A stretch of 64,000 nucleotides of DNA from a virus, in IMG/VR virus record IMGVR_UViG_3300045970_000455, positions 1-64,000 of that record. The stretch is one strand, 5' to 3'. The position numbers and the translations under genes are program-made. Numbering within the stretch: position 1 is the first letter of the stretch; each line of letters starts with the position of its first letter. Of the stretch, positions 48,284 to 55,951 are shown piece after piece. Below the pieces are notes generated by a model. It did not search any database. It was not told where the DNA came from and saw only the letters and a program-made list of their open reading frames with translations.

Positions 48284-48681
48284 TTTAGTTCAAATAGTAT
48301 AGCAGATTCTTCTTTATTAAAATCTATAGCTAGTTTATTACCATCGACAGAATGTATTCTCCAATCCCAGTCGGTTCCTTGCACTCCTACATTTTCTTCT
48401 AACCAAGGCCTATATTTTATGTTTGGCTCGTCGTCAAGCGCCTTCATAAATGGTCTGATAGAAGTATGTAATATGTTCATAGTGGTAACCATTCTAGGAT
48501 AATTCATGTATAATATATATTTGGCATTGTCCCTAAACTTAAACTTGAATATATTATAATATGGATGAATGCCCGATGATAAGTTAGATAAAGGTTGTAT
48601 ACTAATGATTTTATCTGCTATCAATGTAGGGTTAACTGTCCTAATCACAGGCATTATTATCTTCTTAAAATCAAATGTCAC
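48271..48681 (-). CDS. Small-box family member with an N-terminal extension, 136 aa
   Basis: The last 50 residues match the family: RPWLEENVGVQGTDWDWRI and IDFNKEESAILFELKWPS. Residues 1-80 are an unrelated beta/helix segment (IRTVNPTLIADKIISIQPLSNLSSGIHPYYNIF). It follows the homing endonuclease gene by a short overlap (ATGA). Function unknown. Confidence 0.65.
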   Translation of the reverse strand: MTFDFKKIIMPVIRTVNPTLIADKIISIQPLSNLSSGIHPYYNIFKFKFRDNAKYILYMNYPRMVTTMNILHTSIRPFMKALDDEPNIKYRPWLEENVGVQGTDWDWRIHSVDGNKLAIDFNKEESAILFELKWPS

Positions 48682-49577
48682 AATAATTTACTCCATATAG
48701 TTGTATAAAGTGATGTCATTTCTTTGCCTATACATTCTTTTTCAATATCTCTTTCATAACTTTCCTTTATTGTTGTATTATTTGTTTTCCACGGATACGC
48801 TTTTTTATCTCCCCTTAATTTTACATCTTCTTCTGTATAATGAAACGGTCCGTGATATTCTAATATTTCTACGATGTTTTCTTTATCACCCCTGTGGCCA
48901 TCCTTAAATACCACTAAATCATATAACACCCATCTTCCATTTCTATATATTCCCCATTCGTGCAACCCTATATCATAGTCGGCATATGCACATTGCGACA
49001 CAGTATAACCTTTCTGAAGTATATATTTCCTAATATATAATGTAGCTTCCTTGCTTGAGTTAGATTTGTCAAATCCGCCTCTTGCAATTTTAGTAGCAAT
49101 TACCTTCTCTGATACAGACTTATTTTGCATAGGACTGCTATAACCATATTTTTCTATATTTGTGGCTCTTCGTTGCATTTTAACAGAGTCGGCCTGGGCG
49201 CCACAAGCTATACCATAATTTTTAAAGCTGGTTTCTTTTTTCTGCATTTTTATCGAATCTACTTTTGATGGATTATCGACTCCATACAATTCGATAAATT
49301 TATCTTTTATTTTATTTTTTATAATATCAGATGATGCGGGATTGGTGGTCCCGTATCTTTCTAAACTTGTAAGTTTAGCATTCTCTTTACCGCATTTACA
49401 ACATCCTATACCTGCTCTATGATCATTTGCGAATTGTGAGAATTCCCCATGAATAGGACAAATAATTATTATCTTCCTACCTGAACCTGTATATACTACC
49501 TTAGAATAATCATAGTATAATGCACCATCTGGTCTGGTTAACTTAATTTTATCAATATATTGTTCTGTTGTAATCAT
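48678..49577 (-). CDS. Putative homing endonuclease, 299 aa
   Basis: The N-terminal half has a Cys/His cluster (ICPIHGEFSQF, GCCKCGKENA) and degenerate repeats (SLERYGTTNPASSDIIKN, ELYGVDNPSKVDSIK, NIEKYGYSSPMQNKSV), as in DUF723-type phage nucleases. The C-terminal half (EILEYHGPFHYTEEDVKLRGDKKAYPWKT, YERDIEKECIGKE) resembles a VSR/PD-(D/E)xK nuclease core. Such proteins are mobile homing endonucleases in T4-like genomes. AAGGAG precedes the ATG and a late box lies at 49593-49600. Confidence 0.75.
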   Translation of the reverse strand: MITTEQYIDKIKLTRPDGALYYDYSKVVYTGSGRKIIIICPIHGEFSQFANDHRAGIGCCKCGKENAKLTSLERYGTTNPASSDIIKNKIKDKFIELYGVDNPSKVDSIKMQKKETSFKNYGIACGAQADSVKMQRRATNIEKYGYSSPMQNKSVSEKVIATKIARGGFDKSNSSKEATLYIRKYILQKGYTVSQCAYADYDIGLHEWGIYRNGRWVLYDLVVFKDGHRGDKENIVEILEYHGPFHYTEEDVKLRGDKKAYPWKTNNTTIKESYERDIEKECIGKEMTSLYTTIWSKLL

Positions 49578-49592
49578 ACTATCTCCTTAATA

Positions 49593-49600
49593 TATTTATC
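49593..49600 (-). promoter_or_regulatory. T4-type late promoter box GATAAATA
   Basis: Lies 15 nt before the homing endonuclease ATG, in a 53-nt gap. An unusual gene for a late promoter. Confidence 0.65.
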
Positions 49601-49630
49601 GTAGATTAAGGAAATAAGCGATATATTTGA

Positions 49631-50074
49631 TTAGATATCGCCGGGTTCGCGATTTTCAGATCTTGTTATAGAAAACTTTCCGCCAGGGTATCTATTTTCC
49701 AATTTAGATACATTATCGGCAATAACCTGATTAGGGTCTACACCCAACGAGCGGCACGCATTTGTCCAATAAAATACAATGTCACCTAATTCCTTCACTA
49801 AATGTGCGTGAACTTCTGGAGTAAGTGTTTTTCCGTGGAATACAAGCTTCTTAACAATTTCGCTGTATTCACCTGCTTCGCCACACATACCCATTGCACC
49901 TACTATTAATAATGGCACATTAACATCTGGGCCGTGTTGATGTACACCGTCCACTACTTCGAAGTTAGCATCCAGACGATCCAAACCATCCACGAAGGTT
50001 GTTAAATCTTCACTTGCCTTGCTTGTTACGCCTTCTACGAATTCCGAGTATTTGTTTAAGTCTATCTTATCCAT
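49631..50074 (-). CDS. mazG: MazG-like nucleotide pyrophosphohydrolase
   Basis: The 147-aa protein has the MazG/all-alpha NTP-PPase core: GEAGEYSEIVKK and VKELGDIVFYWTNACRSLGVDPNQV (E-x2-E/D-x-(G)D pattern), then NVSKLENRYPGGKF. Members hydrolyse NTPs or ppGpp-type nucleotides; a phage role in prolonging host metabolism has been proposed. N-terminal 40 residues are a separate acidic helix. Confidence 0.88.
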   Translation of the reverse strand: MDKIDLNKYSEFVEGVTSKASEDLTTFVDGLDRLDANFEVVDGVHQHGPDVNVPLLIVGAMGMCGEAGEYSEIVKKLVFHGKTLTPEVHAHLVKELGDIVFYWTNACRSLGVDPNQVIADNVSKLENRYPGGKFSITRSENREPGDI

Positions 50075-50084
50075 TTTCTTCCTT

Positions 50085-51248
50085 TTAAATATATGTTTCT
50101 TTTCTAACGTGTTTTACTATCTTATAGAACTTTGTAAACGAGTCTATGGTTTTATATGCATTATGTACTCTAAGATTTATAGGTAAACCTTTGTTTGGGT
50201 GTGGCATTAGTTCTATGCTATTATCTGTTATCAGTTTAAGTTCTCTTACAGCGAACTCGCCTACTGCAGGTGGCGATGCTAGGGCTCCCCACCACGAGTT
50301 ATCTAATACATACTTTATTCCTAGATTATTTTCTAGTATGAGTACACCGGGATCTACCATTGCTCCTGTTGCTGCACGTCCTAGTAATCCATATGCTTCA
50401 TCTTTTGATATTTCTACCAGTGTTATTGATGGTTTCGGCACAGGGTGTTTTGACACAAATCTCATATTCTTTGTATAGTTAGTAAATGGTGAGTACGATG
50501 TATCAGAAAATATACAACCACTTACTTTTAAATGTTCATTTATCCTTTTTATTGATTCTTCTTGTGTTATTACCGATTCTGCTTTTTTTATTATAGATAA
50601 GATTTTTGCATCTTTATTATAAAAATATGATGACGGTATATCTGTCCTTTTTATAACCTGTTTTTTTACAGAGGAATGCACCTTAAGAGTTCCGCCAAAT
50701 ATGGAACTTGTCAGCGTGCCATATAGCGACATTACACCGCAGTACTCTCCCGTTATGCCATGCTGTAATAATACAGTATCACCGATAGATACGTCCGATA
50801 GTTGCACCTTATTATCGATTAACTTAGTGTTATCCAATATTTTTGCATATCGGCTATCGGTTATAGGCACAAGTTCCATTTCGGTCGACGAATCATTTCT
50901 TATCCATACACATTCTTCTTGTATGAGATTGTTAGAAATAGCCGAACACCTCAAAATATTTTCTAGATTTAATAAATCAATACGACATGCATATCCGCGG
51001 GGATCAACAACCCTCCATGTCGGTGCAGCGTGTGAACTAACACTCCGAGACATATCGAATAGTGAGAACCCGGGCATAGGCACGTTGTCGAATGTTGTTA
51101 CAAGTTTATTATCTACAGCAAGTTTTTCAAGCTTCTTCTTTTCGTTTACTGAATCACCAACAGGTAACACTGTTGTTATACTTAGTTTATTACCGTAGCT
51201 AAGGTCAGCGTCGTGCCCTATACATATCTTTTCAGGTATATTAATCAT
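50085..51248 (-). CDS. Hypothetical protein, 387 aa
   Basis: A beta-rich protein with no recognised domain. Landmarks: ICIGHDADLSYGNKL at the start, VSIGDTVLLQHGITGEYCGVMSLYGTL (a possible barrel segment) in the middle, and VSKHPVPKPSITLVEISKDEAY near the C-terminal third. It lies between mazG and the small-box gene at 51251. A conserved T4-like protein is possible, but I cannot name it. Confidence 0.62.
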   Translation of the reverse strand: MINIPEKICIGHDADLSYGNKLSITTVLPVGDSVNEKKKLEKLAVDNKLVTTFDNVPMPGFSLFDMSRSVSSHAAPTWRVVDPRGYACRIDLLNLENILRCSAISNNLIQEECVWIRNDSSTEMELVPITDSRYAKILDNTKLIDNKVQLSDVSIGDTVLLQHGITGEYCGVMSLYGTLTSSIFGGTLKVHSSVKKQVIKRTDIPSSYFYNKDAKILSIIKKAESVITQEESIKRINEHLKVSGCIFSDTSYSPFTNYTKNMRFVSKHPVPKPSITLVEISKDEAYGLLGRAATGAMVDPGVLILENNLGIKYVLDNSWWGALASPPAVGEFAVRELKLITDNSIELMPHPNKGLPINLRVHNAYKTIDSFTKFYKIVKHVRKETYI

Positions 51249-51250
51249 TA

Positions 51251-51481
51251 TTATCCAAAATATAAACGAAATACAGTTGCGTCTTCGCCGGATTCGAATC
51301 CGAATTTATTACTACTTAACATTGTCCATTTGCCATGTATATTTTTCTTACACCACGGCACGACTCCTTTTTTTGATACCTCAGATGTCGATAGATTAAC
51401 TTTTGTGAATGTCCAGCCTGTTGTAGGTATATCACTAAACATTAACTTGTTCATTGGAATGTACGTCTGTTTATCTTCCAT
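51251..51481 (-). CDS. Small-box family member, 76 aa
   Basis: VPWCKKNIHGKWTML and a final FESGEDATVFRLYFG fit the family (W-C-x3-I-x-G-x-W and F-x3-DA-x2-F-R-L-x-F). Start ATG 51479-51481 behind GGGAG, after the promoter 51504-51532. A copy away from the 47.8-48.7 kb group. Function unknown. Confidence 0.65.
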   Translation of the reverse strand: MEDKQTYIPMNKLMFSDIPTTGWTFTKVNLSTSEVSKKGVVPWCKKNIHGKWTMLSSNKFGFESGEDATVFRLYFG

Positions 51482-51503
51482 TAATTCTCCCTATACTACA
51501 CAT

Positions 51504-51532
51504 AGTATAACAGTAACTAAGTATTTTGTCAA
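51504..51532 (-). promoter_or_regulatory. Sigma70-like promoter
   Basis: On the minus strand TTGACA (51527-51532) and TATACT (51504-51509) are 17 nt apart with TGT before the -10, in the 70-nt gap before the 51251-51481 gene. Confidence 0.82.
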
Positions 51533-51551
51533 ATGTGGCTATAAAGCAACA

Positions 51552-52277
51552 TTAAGGTTTGTAACGTTGCCAGGGAGATGTTGATTGAGAGAGTCTATTT
51601 GCTATAATATGCATAGACATTGGATTATGTCCTAATCCTAAATGACTTGCTCCGGGTATTTCTATATTCTCTGAAATATCTGTTTCATCCTCTATAGAAC
51701 ATTCCCAGGATACAACACCATCTGATTTGCTATAGATTGAGGTAAATGGCACTTTAGGTCGTCTAGCAATACCTTCTATGATATTTGGATCGCAATGGCT
51801 TTTATCCTTACTAAGCATTTCATATAACTTTGTAGCATTTGTTGCATGACTATTTTTAAATGGTGTGCCTAGGGTTATTACCTGCCTCACAAGTTTAGGA
51901 CATGCCTTAGATAACTCTCGCGCATATATTCCACCTAGGCTCCATCCTATCAAACTAACCTTGGTGTTATTATTGTTTTCAGATATTTCTCTTACTTTCT
52001 TTTCTATATCTGTTGTTAGTTTTTCTATACCTTTACGTGGTCCTAGATTTCTACCTAATCCCCACGGATGAACATCATACCCAATACCTGTTAAAAAGTT
52101 ACGCATAAACTGAGTCGATCCGTCAGATCCGCCTAGTCCGGGAAATATAATAACCGAATGGCCGTCCCCCTTAGGTGAAATAAACTGTAGCGGTAAACTA
52201 AGCAAGATGCCTTGACCGTACTCAACGGCGCATCTTGCTGCTTCCATTACTAAAAGCATCTTAGACGGTGAATCCAT
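51552..52277 (-). CDS. Alpha/beta hydrolase (lipase/esterase-like)
   Basis: The 241-aa protein has the nucleophile elbow GWSLGG (Ser113), FPGLGGSDGSTQF before it (oxyanion region), and a later Asp (SKSDGVVSWE, Asp186) and His (ASHLGLGH, His212 or 217) completing a catalytic triad. It resembles bacterial lipases that act on acyl chains. No signal peptide is seen. A GCTAAATA late-like box lies at 52300-52307 and AAAGGATAACAC precedes the ATG. A role in lysis or membrane remodelling is possible. Confidence 0.8.
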   Translation of the reverse strand: MDSPSKMLLVMEAARCAVEYGQGILLSLPLQFISPKGDGHSVIIFPGLGGSDGSTQFMRNFLTGIGYDVHPWGLGRNLGPRKGIEKLTTDIEKKVREISENNNNTKVSLIGWSLGGIYARELSKACPKLVRQVITLGTPFKNSHATNATKLYEMLSKDKSHCDPNIIEGIARRPKVPFTSIYSKSDGVVSWECSIEDETDISENIEIPGASHLGLGHNPMSMHIIANRLSQSTSPWQRYKP

Positions 52278-52311
52278 GTGTTATCCTTTACTATAACACT
52301 ATTTAGCATTA

Positions 52312-52902
52312 TCACCTCTTAGAAATAATATGGTCGATTAAACCTATGTCTAATGCTGTTTCTGGTCTGACAAAGTTATCTCTATCTGTAAGTTTTACCA
52401 TTGTTTCGTAGTCTGTCTTACCATATGTATAATCAGCCAACATTTGATTTAACTTTTTCTTTAGATACAGTGTTTCGTTTGTATGAATTTCGATATCAGA
52501 TGCTTGTCCATGATAGCCGGCAAGCACCTGATGGATCATAACTGTAGAGTTTGGTAGGCAATATCTTTTTCCCTTTTCGCCCGCTGCCAATAATAGCGAT
52601 CCCATGCTTGCTGCCATACCTGTTGCATATGTTGCAATGTTTGGTTTAACATAGTTAAAAATATCAATCATTGCCAATCCTGCATTTACAGATCCGCCGG
52701 GTGAGTTAATATACACATTAATATCTTGTTCTGCGTTTTCAGCTTCGAGAAACAATATTTGTGCAATAACAAGCTCAGACATATGCTCCGTAACTTCTCC
52801 ATTAATAAATATAAGTCGTTCCTTTAGCAACCTGCTAAAAATATCATACGACCTTTCTCCACGCGGAGTATTTTCGACTACCATCGGCACTAAATGAGAC
52901 AT
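52312..52902 (-). CDS. clpP: ClpP serine protease
   Basis: The 196-aa protein is full length for ClpP and keeps the catalytic triad: Ser99 in GMAASMG, His124 in MIHQ and Asp175 in [16 protein letters not shown] (66-75) forms the substrate-binding strand. ClpP assembles into a tetradecamer and needs an ATPase; the phage ClpA-like protein (31926-34139) has the matching IGF loop. AAAGG precedes the ATG. The promoter is not clear. Confidence 0.95.
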   Translation of the reverse strand: MSHLVPMVVENTPRGERSYDIFSRLLKERLIFINGEVTEHMSELVIAQILFLEAENAEQDINVYINSPGGSVNAGLAMIDIFNYVKPNIATYATGMAASMGSLLLAAGEKGKRYCLPNSTVMIHQVLAGYHGQASDIEIHTNETLYLKKKLNQMLADYTYGKTDYETMVKLTDRDNFVRPETALDIGLIDHIISKR

Positions 52903-52919
52903 TTTATTTTCCTTTAAAT

Positions 52920-52927
52920 GATAAATA
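52920..52927 (+). promoter_or_regulatory. T4-type late promoter box GATAAATA
   Basis: Lies 21 nt before the ATG of the 52949-53332 gene and drives the plus-strand late run 52949-62549. It overlaps the region just upstream of clpP on the other strand. Confidence 0.75.
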
Positions 52928-52948
52928 TTGTTTTATATTGAGATTATA

Positions 52949-53332
52949 ATGAAACTACGAGAAATACTTAATGAATCCCCAGAGGACACTGTCGCAAGAT
53001 TTTATAAAGAGGCGTCTGCCGACTTCGACAAGTTTCATAACTTAGAAGATACCAAATATAAAGACAAGAACAAAAAATATTACGATGACCATTTCAAACA
53101 ATGGTTCGCCGAAGAAATAACCCCCGTATTCACTAAACCAGTAGATAAACAAACTGTATTATACAGTAATAAGCCAGAGGGAAGCAAGCTTCAATCGCCT
53201 GGATACCGAGGTCTTCAGTATGCATTGCACAATGCAGGACTACCATACAATAAAAATGTGCAGAAATATCATTCAAACTCGTCAGCCATTATATCTGCAG
53301 AAAGAGATGGCGCCAGAAACGATAATAGCTAA
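52949..53332 (+). CDS. Late protein, 127 aa, MKLREILNES start
   Basis: Begins MKLREILNESPEDTVARF, then charged, Lys/Asp/Tyr-rich sequence (EDTKYKDKNKKYYDDHFKQWF) and a C-terminus ending in ARNDNS. The N-terminal motif with LNE followed by Ser resembles sites cut by T4-type prohead proteases, so it may be an internal head protein. No Shine-Dalgarno sequence is obvious. Confidence 0.62.
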   Translation: MKLREILNESPEDTVARFYKEASADFDKFHNLEDTKYKDKNKKYYDDHFKQWFAEEITPVFTKPVDKQTVLYSNKPEGSKLQSPGYRGLQYALHNAGLPYNKNVQKYHSNSSAIISAERDGARNDNS

Positions 53333-53344
53333 AAGGAAGTATAA

Positions 53345-55951
53345 ATGAAATCACGAGTATCCCCTGGCGCAACAGTAACAGACGGTGGAAATGTTTCTTA
53401 TTCGGGGCCTGCTCGAATATTAAACACCGCGCAAATGACCGGCACTGGCGCACAATATCTATACGATTTATTTGATGTAAATATTCCTACTCCGTTAGAA
53501 GGACAAGTGCTTACATATGACGGCACGACATTTAAATGGGTAAGCGCAGACATTCCTTACGTATCTATTTTTGCTACAGATATTGTAGTAAATGGTGTCA
53601 CAGTAGGGCGCGGTGAAAATCTACCATTCTCTTTTTATACATATGGGCAGCCCGGTGTAGAATACACCATAGTAACGCCGGACACTTCTGCAATCCCAAC
53701 ACAATTCACTGATGCGGGTGCATCATCAAATACAGAAGGAGTAACCTTTACTGCTACAATAGTACCTAACGGTAATGGAACAGTTATATTTGCTAATACA
53801 AAAAATGTAGCGTTGGGTGAGGGTGCGTTGGCAGGCAATGCGGGTGGTAGATTTAATGTTGCTATAGGCAATGGTGCAGGATCAGCTATAACACACGGTT
53901 CAAGCAATGTTATCATAGGTGGTAATGATGGGTCTTCACTTGTTATAGACAGTATAACATCTCTCGATAATCATATAATATTATCAGACGGTGACGGTAA
54001 TATTAGAGCAGAGGTTGATAACACCGGTATATTTAATATACACGGGGAACTAAGAGTAAATGGTGCAACTGTGGGCGGACTTGGTTCGAGTGGCTATAGT
54101 GGTAAGTCAGGATTCAGTGGATGGTCAGGTGTAAGCGGATTCAGTGGATGGTCAGGTGTAAGCGGATTCAGTGGAGCAAGTGGCTATAGTGGTTGGTCTG
54201 GTACAAACGGCACAATAGGTATAGATGGTGTAAGTGGATACAGCGGCTTCAGTGGTGCTGCACCTGTCGATGTTCCGTACACAGCAACCGGTATTTCTAT
54301 GACGGGCGGTACGCTCAACTCTGGAACACTGGCGTCAATACAAACATTCAATGACGGTAGTGTATATGATGTGCAGGAAGGCGACTTAATCCCCGGGTAT
54401 GATATCCGCATTACATTCACCGGTGTGGTTGATTTTAACAAAGCCATAGTAAATATGTTCTATGATGGCACAGCAGGTCATGTTGTGAATATAGAACTTT
54501 ATAATAATACTTTCAGTCAATGGGACACAATATACACACTGACAGGAATAGAAACAGGATTTAATCAGTTCGATTTAGGTGTTGTATCATCTGTTCCGTA
54601 TATATCGGGCGGAACAGTTATATTAAGGATATATCATGTATCGGACGGAAATATTCTACATAATATTAAAGTTGATTATGTTGCTATATCTCGTGCATTA
54701 CAAGGATCGCAAGGTATACAAGGTATAAGCGGTTATAGCGGTGTAAGTGGTTATAGCGGTGTAAGTGGTGCAGCAGGTGCTACAGGCGTTGGCACATTAG
54801 ATGCGTATGGTAATCTTGCTATCGGCCCTGGGGCATTGGCAAGTGGTACATCCAGTAGTCAAGATAATATTGCAATCGGTGTATGTGCATTAAATAAAGA
54901 TACAGGTGGCGCAAATAACATCGCAATGGGCCGCAAGGCGCTATTTTGTAACCTCGGCGGTGTATCTAATATAGCGATGGGTGTTGCTGCATTATGCAAC
55001 AATACACTCGGTTCTAATAACTTAGCCCAGGGCATTAATACACTCCGTAACAACACAACCGGTTGCAACAACGTTGCGATAGGACTTGGCGCACTATATG
55101 GCAATACAGTCGGGTGTAATAACTTAGCAACAGGTAATCATGCACTATACGGCAATACGGCTGGTAATAATAACTCGGCCCAGGGATACTATTCACTCTT
55201 CTGTAACACTACTGGCAGCAATAACATTGCACAAGGATATAAAGCAATATATACCAACACAAGCGGTAGCAATAATATTGCTATAGGATGTTTAGCATTA
55301 TGCAGCAACACAGTAGGTGATGGAAATATAGCAATTGGTAAAGGTGCTGGTTTATCTTTAGTATCGGGTGGAAATAATACAGTTATCGGTTCTTTACCAG
55401 GCAGTGCAGATTGCAGTAATACAGTGCTTATCGGTGCAGGTACCTGTGAGCGGCTCCGCGTTGATAACAGTGGATTATATGTAAATAACACGTTATTTAA
55501 CTCTGCCGGCGGCACAGGTGTTACAACACTAACCGGATCAACCAGTAACTTAGCACTAATAGTTACCAATATAGCAGAACCGGTGACTGTTTCTGCAACA
55601 GCAGCGACAGGTACAATAGCGTATGATGTTACAACTCAATCAGTATTGTATTATACATCATCGGCAGCGGCAAACTGGACAGTCAACTTTAGAGCAAGTG
55701 CAGGAACAGCATTAAATACAGTAATGTCGATTGGACAGGCCATAACCGTTGTGTTTTCTGTAACACAAGGTGCAACAGCATATTATAATAATGGATGGCA
55801 GGTAGACGGGTCAGCAGTGGTACCAAAATGGCAGGGAGGAGCAGCGCCGAGTTCAGGTAATGTAAGTTCGATTGATGTATATAGTTACACGATTATCAAA
55901 ACCGCTAATGCTACATTTACTGTATTGGCAAGTCAGACAAAGTTCGCATAA
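53345..55951 (+). CDS. Large collagen-like head/tail fibre, 868 aa
   Basis: Architecture: an N-terminal 90-aa domain (LYDLFDVNIPTPLEGQVLTYDGTTFKW), beta domains, a collagen-like GFSGWSGVSG block (about residues 245-305), a beta-sandwich (305-455), another short collagen stretch (about 460-480), and a long shaft of repeats of about 18 residues with the pattern (N-N-I/L-A-x-G-x-x-A-L-x-x-N-T-x-G-S/C) (about 490-690), typical of phage fibre beta-helices. AAGGAAG precedes the ATG. Confidence 0.8.
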   Translation: MKSRVSPGATVTDGGNVSYSGPARILNTAQMTGTGAQYLYDLFDVNIPTPLEGQVLTYDGTTFKWVSADIPYVSIFATDIVVNGVTVGRGENLPFSFYTYGQPGVEYTIVTPDTSAIPTQFTDAGASSNTEGVTFTATIVPNGNGTVIFANTKNVALGEGALAGNAGGRFNVAIGNGAGSAITHGSSNVIIGGNDGSSLVIDSITSLDNHIILSDGDGNIRAEVDNTGIFNIHGELRVNGATVGGLGSSGYSGKSGFSGWSGVSGFSGWSGVSGFSGASGYSGWSGTNGTIGIDGVSGYSGFSGAAPVDVPYTATGISMTGGTLNSGTLASIQTFNDGSVYDVQEGDLIPGYDIRITFTGVVDFNKAIVNMFYDGTAGHVVNIELYNNTFSQWDTIYTLTGIETGFNQFDLGVVSSVPYISGGTVILRIYHVSDGNILHNIKVDYVAISRALQGSQGIQGISGYSGVSGYSGVSGAAGATGVGTLDAYGNLAIGPGALASGTSSSQDNIAIGVCALNKDTGGANNIAMGRKALFCNLGGVSNIAMGVAALCNNTLGSNNLAQGINTLRNNTTGCNNVAIGLGALYGNTVGCNNLATGNHALYGNTAGNNNSAQGYYSLFCNTTGSNNIAQGYKAIYTNTSGSNNIAIGCLALCSNTVGDGNIAIGKGAGLSLVSGGNNTVIGSLPGSADCSNTVLIGAGTCERLRVDNSGLYVNNTLFNSAGGTGVTTLTGSTSNLALIVTNIAEPVTVSATAATGTIAYDVTTQSVLYYTSSAAANWTVNFRASAGTALNTVMSIGQAITVVFSVTQGATAYYNNGWQVDGSAVVPKWQGGAAPSSGNVSSIDVYSYTIIKTANATFTVLASQTKFA
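54110..54175 (+). repeat. Perfect 27-bp tandem repeat in the collagen-like region
   Basis: Two exact copies (54110-54136 and 54137-54163) of a 27-bp unit plus a 12-bp partial copy encode GFSGWSGVS units. The identity at the nucleotide level suggests recent slippage or recombination. Confidence 0.85.
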
